Assembly (NCBI RefSeq): GCF_001661595.2 | Contig: NZ_LYPF02000024.1 | Coordinates: 20,450-84,449, forward strand | Reading direction: 5' to 3' | DNA from: Crocinitomix algicola | GTDB taxonomy: Bacteria > Bacteroidota > Bacteroidia > Flavobacteriales_D > Crocinitomicaceae | Length of the DNA stretch: 64,000 nucleotides | Part shown: piece after piece, positions 17,215-26,900 of the stretch | Numbering within the stretch: position 1 is the stretch's first letter | Layout: the number at the start of each line of letters is the position of its first letter | Translations under genes and position numbers: made by a program | Notes under the pieces: model-generated | Databases searched by the model: none | Told to the model about the DNA's origin: nothing | Seen by the model: only the letters and a program-made list of their open reading frames with translations

Positions 17215-19617
17215 TCAATTTCGAAGCACCTTGCCACTCGTTACGATACTTTGAATTCGTTCAAGTGTTTTTTTCTTCGTACACAATTCCAAAAAGGCTT
17301 TTCGCTCCAAGTCTAACAAGTATTGCTCGTCGACTTTGGTCAAATCTGAAAGATCTCCTCCAGCTAGTACATAACCCAACTTTTCTGAAATTAACTGATC
17401 ATGTTCTGATATGTAATTACCATGCGCCATCGAATCAGCTCCTACGTATACAATCCCAAGTCCTTCTTGACCAAGAACTGTGATGTTTTTCGGTTTAACT
17501 GGTTGAGTATATCCTGCATTGAAAAGTGCTAAACAGGCTTCTTTTGCTCGAGTCAATTGATAGTCACGATCAACAACCACTTCATCAATACCTGGTCGCA
17601 AATAACCAAGGTCGAATGCTTCATAAGCTGAAGTTGACACTTTAGCTTGTCCTATCGTTAAAAATTTATCTCTAAAGCGATTGATCCTGACATCTCCTTC
17701 TTGTAATTCATCTGAAAACCGTTTGGCAAACTCTTTTGTTCCTCCCCCTCCGGGTATTAAGCCAACACCAAATTCAACAAGTCCCATATATAGTTCAGAA
17801 TGGGCCACTACTTTGTCTGCATGCATAGACATTTCACATCCACCACCAAGTGCCATATTATGTGGAGCAACAATTACTGGACAAGATGAGTAACGAATAC
17901 GCATCATTGTATCTTGAAATTGTTTGATGGCAAAATTTAACTCATCATACTCCTGCTCTACTGCCATCATGAAAATAAGTCCAACATTTGCTCCTGCACT
18001 AAAGTTTTGTCCATTATTCGATATGACTAGACCTTTATATTCATTTTCAGCCAATTCAATTCCCTTATTAATGCCTTGTAAAACGCCTCCTCCAATTGTA
18101 TTCATTTTAGTATGAAACTCGAGGTTGAGAATACCATCTCCTAAATCGACTAAATGACAATCGTTATTCTCCCAAACTGTATTTGTGTCTCTTAAATTTT
18201 CAAGAATCACTAATTCTTCTGTTCCTGGAATAGTTTTATAGGATTTAGTTGGGATGTCATAGAACATACGAACACCGTTTTCAACTTTATAGAACGACTG
18301 ATGCCCATTATCCAACATTTCTTGCACCCATCCTGCTACCGATTTACCTTCGGCTTTACAGAGTTCAATAAAGTTTTCAATTCCAACAATGTCCCAAGTT
18401 TCAAATGGACCAAGTTCCCAGCCGAATCCTGCTCGCAAGGCATCATCAATCTTATATAATTCATCCGCAATTTCCGGTATTCTATTCGATACGTAAGCGA
18501 AAAGTCCAGCAAATGATTTTCTGTAAAATTGCCCTGCTTTACCTTTATCCGCAAATAATATTTTTGTTCTTTTCGCTAAATCTTCAATTGGTTTAGTTTG
18601 AGCAAAAACAGGGAAATTAACTTTCTGTTTTGACTCATACTCCAGTGTTTTCAAGTTTAATGACAAAATTTCTTTTTTGCCATCTTGTTTCACTTTTTTA
18701 TAAAACCCTTGTCCAGACTTGGAACCTAACCATTTATTCTCAACCATTTTGGTGATGTAGTCAGGCAAATTAAAGGCTGAATTTTCTTCGTCATTTGGAC
18801 AATTCTCTCGAACACCATTCGCAACATGAACTAGTGTATCTAAACCAACTACGTCACAGGTTCTGAAAGTGGCAGACTTCGGACGACCTAGGACAGGGCC
18901 TGTCAACTTGTCTACTTCATCAATTGACAAATCAAGTTCTTCAACTAAATGAAACAATGACATAATAGAATAAACCCCAACTCTATTGGCAATGAAAGCT
19001 GGTGTATCTTTACACAAGACCGTTTTCTTACCTAAAAAGCGAGCGCCATAATGCATGAAAAATTCAATTATGCTAGGATCTGTTTTAGGAGTAGGAATAA
19101 TTTCAAGAAGTCTCAAATACCGTGGAGGGTTAAAGAAATGTGTTCCACAAAAATGTTTTTGGAAATCTTCCGATCTTCCTTCTAACATCAAATGGATTGG
19201 AATTCCAGATGTGTTTGAAGAAACCAACGTACCCTTTTTTCGATATGTATCAACTTTTTCGAGGATTATTTGCTTGATATCAAGACGTTCAACCACCACT
19301 TCAATTATCCAATCGTAATCAGCTATTTTTTCCATGTCATCATCAAAATTTCCGGTAGAAATTCGATCTGCAAATGACTGATGATAAATTGGAGATGGTT
19401 TTGACTTTAACGAAGCTGATAAATAATTATTAACCAAACGATTTCTAACCACCTTATCTTGAAGGGTTAGGCCCTTTTGCTGTTCTTTTTCATCAAGTTC
19501 TCTTGGAACCATATCGAGTAAAAGCACCTCGCATCCTATATTTGCCATGTGACAGGCAATGGCTGAACCCATTACGCCTGAACCTAATACTGCTACTTTA
19601 TTAATTTTTCTGTTCAT
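17215..19617 (-). CDS. 3-hydroxyacyl-CoA dehydrogenase / enoyl-CoA hydratase
   Basis: 800-aa bifunctional beta-oxidation enzyme of the FadN type, with the dehydrogenase first. The NAD-binding Rossmann motif VAVLGSGVMGSAIA is at 9-22, followed by the 3HCDH domains (to about 450, with ANRVGVYSI and GPFETWDIVG). The C-terminal crotonase domain (about 490-700) has AGANVGLIFMM and the acidic/oxyanion region FGVGLIPGGGG. Together with the thiolase and acyl-CoA dehydrogenase it completes a spiral. It is the second gene of the operon, 30 bp after marR. Confidence 0.94.
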   Translation of the reverse strand: MNRKINKVAVLGSGVMGSAIACHMANIGCEVLLLDMVPRELDEKEQQKGLTLQDKVVRNRLVNNYLSASLKSKPSPIYHQSFADRISTGNFDDDMEKIADYDWIIEVVVERLDIKQIILEKVDTYRKKGTLVSSNTSGIPIHLMLEGRSEDFQKHFCGTHFFNPPRYLRLLEIIPTPKTDPSIIEFFMHYGARFLGKKTVLCKDTPAFIANRVGVYSIMSLFHLVEELDLSIDEVDKLTGPVLGRPKSATFRTCDVVGLDTLVHVANGVRENCPNDEENSAFNLPDYITKMVENKWLGSKSGQGFYKKVKQDGKKEILSLNLKTLEYESKQKVNFPVFAQTKPIEDLAKRTKILFADKGKAGQFYRKSFAGLFAYVSNRIPEIADELYKIDDALRAGFGWELGPFETWDIVGIENFIELCKAEGKSVAGWVQEMLDNGHQSFYKVENGVRMFYDIPTKSYKTIPGTEELVILENLRDTNTVWENNDCHLVDLGDGILNLEFHTKMNTIGGGVLQGINKGIELAENEYKGLVISNNGQNFSAGANVGLIFMMAVEQEYDELNFAIKQFQDTMMRIRYSSCPVIVAPHNMALGGGCEMSMHADKVVAHSELYMGLVEFGVGLIPGGGGTKEFAKRFSDELQEGDVRINRFRDKFLTIGQAKVSTSAYEAFDLGYLRPGIDEVVVDRDYQLTRAKEACLALFNAGYTQPVKPKNITVLGQEGLGIVYVGADSMAHGNYISEHDQLISEKLGYVLAGGDLSDLTKVDEQYLLDLERKAFLELCTKKKTLERIQSIVTSGKVLRN

Positions 19618-19647
19618 TCTTCTTTATTTTTATTCAGAATAATTTCT

Positions 19648-20109
19648 TTATTTTTCCATTAGTTTTTCTTCAAACTTATTTTCCTCTAAAAGCTCGTTTA
19701 ATGTAATATCCAAACGTTCCATGACTTCAAAAAATGCTTTTACTTTTGTTTTGGGAAGTGTTGCATAGAGTTTCTCATTAAAATTGAGAACAACATCTCT
19801 TGCAACTTTTCGCTTTCCGATACCATCTGGAGTCAAAAAAACCAACGATTTTCTTTTATCAAACTTATCTGCTTTACGATAGATTAACCCATTTTCCTCC
19901 ATATTCTTTAGTGTTCGAGACAGACTTGTTGGCTCCATCCCCATTTTTGGCCCTAAAGATGTACTTGGCGTTCCCTCCTTTTCTATATTTAACAAGATAA
20001 ATCCCCATGAAAAAGACATTCCATGTTGAGCTGCAACCTGGTTGTAATATCGCGATATTTTAAACCAGTTATTGCGTACGTGAAATTCGAATAATTGCTC
20101 TTTATTCAT
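19648..20109 (-). CDS. MarR family transcriptional regulator
   Basis: 153-aa winged-helix dimer. Recognition region GTPSTSLGPKMGMEPTSLSRTL and wing LIYRKADKFDKRKSLVFLT are typical. It is first in the beta-oxidation operon and so likely a repressor responding to acyl-CoA or fatty acid, and autoregulated. A 14-bp palindrome lies 43 bp before its start, next to the predicted -7 element. Confidence 0.9.
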   Translation of the reverse strand: MNKEQLFEFHVRNNWFKISRYYNQVAAQHGMSFSWGFILLNIEKEGTPSTSLGPKMGMEPTSLSRTLKNMEENGLIYRKADKFDKRKSLVFLTPDGIGKRKVARDVVLNFNEKLYATLPKTKVKAFFEVMERLDITLNELLEENKFEEKLMEK

Positions 20110-20131
20110 TGATTAGCTTTACGGTTGTCCC

Positions 20132-20139
20132 CAAATATA
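20132..20139 (-). promoter_or_regulatory. -7 element of marR-fad operon
   Basis: TATATTTG on the minus strand, an exact TAnnTTTG match, 23 bp upstream of the marR ATG. The region at -33 spacing (about 20159-20162) lacks TTTG and is occupied by the palindrome. Confidence 0.55.
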
Positions 20140-20151
20140 ATTATTTTTTTA

Positions 20152-20165
20152 TTATGCATGCATAA
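20152..20165. promoter_or_regulatory. Candidate MarR operator (14-bp palindrome)
   Basis: TTATGCATGCATAA is a perfect dyad, placed across the spacer and -33 region of the marR promoter, where a bound dimer would block sigma. Palindromes of this length and AT-flanked form are typical of MarR sites. Assignment is by position only. Confidence 0.5.
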
Positions 20166-20295
20166 CTTTATTTAGATTTTTCTTAAAATCCGTTAAAAAA
20201 ATTCATTCTAAAATTGGGGGAACGCAAAATCGCTAAAAAACAATGCAAGCATAGTTTCTGCGTCTTGAATAAAGTTAAAATAAAAAAAAGTAATA

Positions 20296-20335
20296 GCAAA
20301 AAAAATCGTCTCAAATATTTTAATTTGAGACGATT
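20296..20335 (-). terminator. Rho-independent terminator of T9SS cargo gene
   Basis: 13-bp perfect stem (AATCGTCTCAAAT / ATTTGAGACGATT) with a six-base loop, followed on the minus strand by a U-run. The core of the stem repeats that of the terminator at 2927-2962. Confidence 0.8.
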
Positions 20336-20355
20336 ACACTTACAAGGTTAACTAA

Positions 20356-23300
20356 TTATAATTTGATGACTTGTTTCAAAACAACAGCATTCCCTTTCAC
20401 GAGTCTAATTAAGTAGGTTGCAGGATCTAGACTATTCATATCAAAGTCCAACACTCCGGCAGGAACATTTGCCCGATCCATGATTATTTTACCATCAAAA
20501 GAAAATACACTCACCCGATCAATCTGTTCTGCCACTTCTATATGCACAACACTACGTGTAGGGTTAGGGTAAACATTTACAGCTAAAGAAAGTCCTTCTT
20601 CCTTTATAGAAACATCTGTAATTAGAATTGGGTTTTCGATGCGATCAGATGTAACCGAACATCCAAATTCATCCGTGTATAACACCCAGTACTCTCCATT
20701 TTCACCAACTTCAACATAGTTTACGGTATCATTTGTTTCATCAATTAGAAGCTCTTCATCCAAATACCATTGATTACCTGTCTCATAAGAAGAGATTATA
20801 AAAACACTGTCGACCGTCAACATTGGAGGCGCTGGAGTTGGATGCACTGTAACCGTTACTTCATCTGTATTAACACAACCATATTCATCCGTTCCTTCCA
20901 CAATATAAACAGTTGTTTCGGTAGGTGTGGCCCATGGGTCTCCAATCACAAAATTCGATAAAGTTGGATCATACTCCCAGATATAAATAACACCCCCGGT
21001 CGCGTTTAATTGCGTGGAGTCACCAAAACAAATTTCGGTATCCAAACCAGCATCAATTGGGGGAGCTTCTACAATATTTACAGCAACCTCATCAGAACCT
21101 TCACAACCAAAACCGTCACTAGCCGTTACCGTATACACTTTATCACTAATGGGAAACGCCCATGGATCTGCAATACTTAAGTCTGATAATGAAGGGTCAG
21201 AATCCCAAGTATATTCCAATCCACCTGAAGCCAATAGCTGAACTGAATCACCCAAACATAAAAATTCATCTGGCCCTGCATCAACACTAGGAAGAGCATT
21301 AATTGCAACAAATACAGAATCTCTATTTTTACAACCATTAATATCCGTTCCCTCAACATAATACATGGTTTCAACAATTGGTGTAGCGGTTGGATTATAC
21401 ACATCTAATTCGGACAAACTAGGGTCAGGTTCCCATTGATATAAATCGGCTAATCCTCCGGTTGCAAATAACACCACAGAACTACCGTCGCAAACTGCCG
21501 TATCAACACCCGCATCAATATCAGGCATAGCGAGGGTTGCAACATTCACCGAGTCCAAATTTTGGCAGCCATTTTCATCTGTACCAGTTACAAAATACTC
21601 TGTAAACCCAGTAGGAATTGCCCAAGGGTCAAAAATATCTAGCGCTGTCAATGAAGGATCAGAATCCCACATATACTCAAGAGCTCCACTCGCCATAAGA
21701 TGAACAGAATCACCTAAACAAATTGTTTCATCACTTCCTGCATTCACAACAGGCAAATCATAAACTACAACATTTACCGTATCACTATTTTCACAACCGC
21801 TATCATCTGTACCTGTTACGATATATGTTTTATCGACATCAGGACTTGCTATTGGATTATTGACATCCAAATCAGACAAAGTCATATCTTCATTCCATAA
21901 GTAATCGGTTGCGCCACTTGCCATCAACTCCACAGAACCATCTGGACAAACTCCTGTATCCAATCCTGCAGATACAATAGGCAATTCATAAACAATAACA
22001 TCTACACTGGTTTCAGCATCACATAAATTCTCATCAACAACGGAAAGCGTAACAGTCATAGTTTCTGTTACCTCAGTTGATATTTCATCACTTCCCGTGG
22101 ACCAAAGGTATTCGTCATATTCATCCGTATACAAAATCACTGAATTACCCACACAAAATTCCAAAGGGGTGTCGGCATATATCTCTAATACTGGGTTTGC
22201 ATTAACCGTAACAGTAACAGTGTCATAATCAATACATCCCGCCACACTTTCAGAACTCACAACGTAAACCGTAGACTCATCAGGAGTCGCGGTCATCGTT
22301 TCACACACATCACATGACATGCTCTCTTCATCGCCCGACATAACGGACCAAGTAACATTATCTCCACCGGTAGCTTCAAGTACAACAGATTCTCCTTCAC
22401 ATATAGCTGTGTCAACTGACGCTGTTGTCGTTAATTGGCAATATTTTATTGTACTAAAATCAAGATTTGTGGCTCCTCCATGACTATTCCCTGTTATAAA
22501 AATATTATCGTCAATATCTAACCTCATTTTCAAGGCTTGGTCACTGTTTGAGGCAGGACCATTAAAAATTGTTGACCATTCTAAAGCTCCGTCAGTAATG
22601 TCATATTTTAATGTCGCAAAATCATTATTACTCGCGGAATAAAAGCTATAACCGGTAACATAAACATATCCACCAGAAGGAGAAATTCGAACATCCTTTG
22701 CTTCATCATATTTTAGTCCCATTGTAGTATAGCGATGCGCCCACAATTCAGTACCATCTGTGTCGTATGCTATGGTATAAAAATCTTCACTGGTTGCGAC
22801 ACTTTTACTTTTTCCTGTTACAATTACATTATCGCTACCATCAACAGCCACAGCATTAATGACATCTAAAGCTTCAGCGTCTCCTGCATAAAACTTTTTC
22901 CATAAAACATCCCCAGTGGCTCCAGAAAATTTAATCGTTAAATAATCTTCTTCATTTAAGATATCTGTAAATCCCGAACCTCCCAGTATGACATCATTAG
23001 AACTTGTCAGCGCCATAGCAAAAGGCGTGTCAAGCTTACCAAAACCTGAATCTTCAGTTTTAGACCAAATAAGCACCCCGTCCGAATCATATTTAACAAC
23101 TGCATAATCAAAAAACGTGTCTTCTACATCATATTCGTAATCCCCTCCAACATAGAGGTTTTCATCGCTGTCTATTCGAATGATTTTTGCATTATCACTT
23201 CCTGATCCTCCGAAACTATTTGACCAAATTTCAGTTCCATCCGTATCATATTTAATGGTGAAAAAATCGACATTACCCACTGCAGGTGTAATTGAACCAA

Positions 23301-23766
23301 CCACAATAATATTATCGCTTCCATCGACCACTAAATCCTTTCCTGTATCAAAACGCCCTGTCCCAGTTTCGATTTGAGCCCAGAGTTCCGCTCCAGTATC
23401 ACCGTCGTATTTAATGGTTACCATATCCCAATCTGTTCCACCGATAAAGCGAGAGCCTGTCACGATAACATCCCCTTCACTGTTTAAAACAATTGCCTTT
23501 GCCTCATCTATTCCCGAACCGCCATAGGTAGCTACCCACTGTTCAACACCATCTGCATCATACTTAACAGTTGCCCAATCATAACTTGAACCAGAATAAG
23601 TTGCTCCAGTAACATAGGTGTTGCCAAGATCATCTAATGTTAAATCGAATGCTTTATCAATAAAATTACCCACCCCATTATAACGAGCTTCCCATTGGAT
23701 ATTAATTTGACCAAACCCCTGAAAACAAGCTAACGTCATTAATGTAAGTACAAACTGGAATTTCAT
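20356..23766 (-). CDS. Secreted beta-propeller/Ig-repeat protein with T9SS type A sorting domain
   Basis: 1136-aa cargo of the type IX secretion system. Order: signal peptide (cleaved about FGQ); eight SBBP repeats of roughly 50 aa (to about residue 450; each with a KYDxDGxExW-like strand); seven Ig/PKD-like repeats of about 75 aa (each opening AGxDTxICxGDS); and a C-terminal type A sorting domain of about 75 aa (VYPNPTRSVVHIEV to VLKQVIKL). Calcium-binding-like DxDxN spots are frequent. It is probably surface-attached or released. The ATG at 23766 is chosen; a TTG five codons upstream is less likely. Function beyond adhesion-like structure is unknown. Confidence 0.87.
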   Translation of the reverse strand: MKFQFVLTLMTLACFQGFGQINIQWEARYNGVGNFIDKAFDLTLDDLGNTYVTGATYSGSSYDWATVKYDADGVEQWVATYGGSGIDEAKAIVLNSEGDVIVTGSRFIGGTDWDMVTIKYDGDTGAELWAQIETGTGRFDTGKDLVVDGSDNIIVVGSITPAVGNVDFFTIKYDTDGTEIWSNSFGGSGSDNAKIIRIDSDENLYVGGDYEYDVEDTFFDYAVVKYDSDGVLIWSKTEDSGFGKLDTPFAMALTSSNDVILGGSGFTDILNEEDYLTIKFSGATGDVLWKKFYAGDAEALDVINAVAVDGSDNVIVTGKSKSVATSEDFYTIAYDTDGTELWAHRYTTMGLKYDEAKDVRISPSGGYVYVTGYSFYSASNNDFATLKYDITDGALEWSTIFNGPASNSDQALKMRLDIDDNIFITGNSHGGATNLDFSTIKYCQLTTTASVDTAICEGESVVLEATGGDNVTWSVMSGDEESMSCDVCETMTATPDESTVYVVSSESVAGCIDYDTVTVTVNANPVLEIYADTPLEFCVGNSVILYTDEYDEYLWSTGSDEISTEVTETMTVTLSVVDENLCDAETSVDVIVYELPIVSAGLDTGVCPDGSVELMASGATDYLWNEDMTLSDLDVNNPIASPDVDKTYIVTGTDDSGCENSDTVNVVVYDLPVVNAGSDETICLGDSVHLMASGALEYMWDSDPSLTALDIFDPWAIPTGFTEYFVTGTDENGCQNLDSVNVATLAMPDIDAGVDTAVCDGSSVVLFATGGLADLYQWEPDPSLSELDVYNPTATPIVETMYYVEGTDINGCKNRDSVFVAINALPSVDAGPDEFLCLGDSVQLLASGGLEYTWDSDPSLSDLSIADPWAFPISDKVYTVTASDGFGCEGSDEVAVNIVEAPPIDAGLDTEICFGDSTQLNATGGVIYIWEYDPTLSNFVIGDPWATPTETTVYIVEGTDEYGCVNTDEVTVTVHPTPAPPMLTVDSVFIISSYETGNQWYLDEELLIDETNDTVNYVEVGENGEYWVLYTDEFGCSVTSDRIENPILITDVSIKEEGLSLAVNVYPNPTRSVVHIEVAEQIDRVSVFSFDGKIIMDRANVPAGVLDFDMNSLDPATYLIRLVKGNAVVLKQVIKL

Positions 23767-23789
23767 ATTTTTTAATTTCAATTTATCCG

Positions 23790-23797
23790 CAAAATTA
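23790..23797 (-). promoter_or_regulatory. Candidate -7 element for type A cargo gene
   Basis: TAATTTTG on the minus strand matches TAnnTTTG, 24 bp before the ATG at 23766. The -33 match is poor. Confidence 0.4.
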
Positions 23798-23867
23798 GAT
23801 AATATTATAGATTAAACTAGATTTCTTATCGACTAAACTTGCTAATTCATCGATAAAACTTACAACA

Positions 23868-23899
23868 CTTGTTTTGCGAATAGAATATTAATACTTTTG
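23868..23899 (+). promoter_or_regulatory. Promoter of type B cargo-PorP-PorE operon
   Basis: CTTG (23868-23871), 20-bp spacer, TACTTTTG (23892-23899), close to the TTTG / TAnnTTTG consensus, 43 bp before the first ATG. Confidence 0.55.
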
Positions 23900-23941
23900 C
23901 AACAAATTTAGTTTTCACCAGCCAATTAAAATGAAAAGCGA

Positions 23942-26900
23942 ATGAATAAACTGTTACTAATTATAATTACGTTTTGTTCTCTATACGCAAAAGCAACTCA
24001 TATAGTTGGCGGAGAGCTTATTTACCAGCATCTCGGAGGCTCATCTTATTACCTCACAATAAAACTCTATAAAGACTGTAACCCAGGGACTCAAAATTTT
24101 CCGAGTGATTTAGAGGTTGAGGCTTTTACAGGCTTTGGTTTGGATACGATAGGAACACTTCCCGCTGATGATTTTTTCATTCTTCCCCGTCTTGGGCGTG
24201 ACACTTTAGCCCCTAATGTAGACACCTGTGCTTTTAATCCCGGTGTTTGCGTGGAAGAGGCTATTTATGGGGCCATTGTTAGTCTTCCTCCTGTAGAGGG
24301 GGGATACCACCTGTTTTATCAAACTTATGCGAGAAATGGGAGCTTGTTGAATATTGTTGATCCACTCCAAGCTGGAGAATCTTTTTACGCATACGTTCCT
24401 GATAACTCGCTTTACCTTACTAATTCTAGTCCAGTATTCTCTAATTCCCCTCCTGTTTTTGTTTGTAAAGGATACGATTTGAACCTTGATTTTTCTGCGA
24501 CAGATGTTGATGGAGATTCTCTGGTTTATTCCTTTTACACTCCATACACGGGAAGAAGTTGGGATCACCCTGATCATTACGACCCTACACTTTATTATCC
24601 GACAATTGATTTAGGTGGAACACCGCCAGATAATATCACTTTCCCCGAAGTGGTTTACAATCCGGGCTTTTCTGCGGACAATCCCCTAAACGCTTTTGGA
24701 GGCGCAGCCCTAACAATCAGTAGTGAAGGTATAATAAATGGTGTGCCAGAAGCTGTAGGACAATATGTTGTAGGAGTTATGGTTGAAGAGTATCGTGATG
24801 GTGTGAAAATCGGAGAGATTGTTCGAGATTTTCAATTTAATGTGCTCAATTGTCCACCACCTTACAATGCCGTAATCGGTGAAATTGATGGGTGTACCGA
24901 CTATGAAATAACTTTCACTAACGAAAGCGGTGAAGGCGCAACCGGGTTTTGGTGGAATTTTGGAACCGGAATTCCATCTGACACCAGCAATCTAGAAGAA
25001 CCGACATTTGATTTTACTCCTTTTGCACCTGGAACTTTTGAAGTGACGCTTATTGCTCAAAAAGGTACTAATTGTGCCGATACAACCACAATGGACCTTA
25101 TTTTATCTGGTGTTGAGGCAGGATTTAGTATTCCAGACACAGTATGCCTTGGAGAACCTATTTTCTTTGAAGACACCTCTAATTCTCAGGTTAACGGTGT
25201 ATTAGAAACTTGGTCTTGGGACTTTGGGGATGGATCTAGTTCGGACCTCCAATTCCCTACGTACAGCTACGGAAGCCCAGGTGACTTCGTGGTCAGTCTT
25301 GAAGTTGGTTCTGATGTTGGCTGTACTGATGTCATTTCAAAACCTATTCATGTTAAGGATATCTCCGGTGCAGGTATCGCTCCTATGATGGGATGTATTG
25401 GATTGGAAGTAGATTTCACAAATTCAAGTGTAGCAGAGGCTGAAAATTTCCATTGGAATTTTGGAACTGGATTCCCTTCTGACACGAGTAATCTCGAAAA
25501 CCCTAGTTTCACCTATTCAGATTATGGAGTATATGACGTGATGTTGATTACTGAACCGGGCACATTTTGCTCAGATACGGCGATTTATGAATTATTGGTT
25601 TCAACCGTAAATGCTGATTTCGAAGTACCTGACACGACCTGCTCAGATATACTCATCGATTTTGAAGATTTATCCACAACAATCAATGGCGATATTTTCA
25701 GTTGGGAATGGGATTTTGGTGATGGTTCAACCTCAACTGATTCAGATCCCGCTTATGGTTACACTAGTCCCGGTACGTTTACAATAACTCTAGTGGTTAT
25801 ATCCGATATTGGATGTACGGACACCGTTTCAAAAGAAATTACCATTTTTGACGCACCAGTAGCAGCAATTGGCTACGCTGATTATTGTTCTGGCTTAACT
25901 ATTGACTTCAATAATATCAGCCCTGTTGACGCCGGTGGCTTCTGGTGGGATTTTGGAACAGGAGATGATAGTGACACAAGCGTTTTGGCTAATCCAACCT
26001 TCACTTATGACGCATTTGGCACCTATACTGTAACCTTAATCGCGCAAAAAGGAACCGCTTGTGAAACAACTTCAAATGTAGATATAGTTGTGTCAGATTT
26101 GGATATAGCCTTTGACATGCCTGATACAGCTTGTATAAATACAGAAATTAATTTCACAGACTTATCCGTAACAGCGCCAGGAACGGAATTAACAGAGTGG
26201 GAATGGGATTTTGGTGATTTAGTTACCTCGGACGAGCAAAACCCAACGCACAGCTATGGCAGCAGCGGGGATTTAGCTGTAAAACTAGTTGTTCATTCTG
26301 ATATTGGATGTTCAGACACGCTGGTAAAGCCTCTTTATATCCAACCGCAACCAATTGCGTTTGCCGGCCTCGATACAGCTGTTTGTATAAGTGAACCAAG
26401 TTTAGAATTGGATGGTTCAATAACCGGAGCTGAAGGGGGAATATGGAGTGGAGATGGTGGTACATTTTTACCTTCTGTAACTGATTTGGAAGCTACTTAC
26501 TTCCCTACCATTGAAGAAATAGACCTGGGTTTCACTAACATCGTACTTACTACTGAAGGAAATGGGTTTTGTGAAGCCGGAGTTGATACATTAAGACTTG
26601 TATACCTCGGCGATCCTAATGTAAATGCTGGAGACGATATTGACGTATGTATTGATTCTAGTTATGTGATTGTAAATGCTAGTGTTGAATTTGAATCAGA
26701 TGTAATTTGGTCAACAGCTGGTGATGGTAGTTTCGATGATGAAGGTAGTTTATCAACAATTTACACATTCGGACCGGACGATATAAGTGCAGGTGGTGTT
26801 GTATTATATATCGACACATACAATTATTCAGGATGTCCCGAAGATTCCGACACACTACAAATAAATATCAATGAACCTCCAACTATGGAATACATGAACG

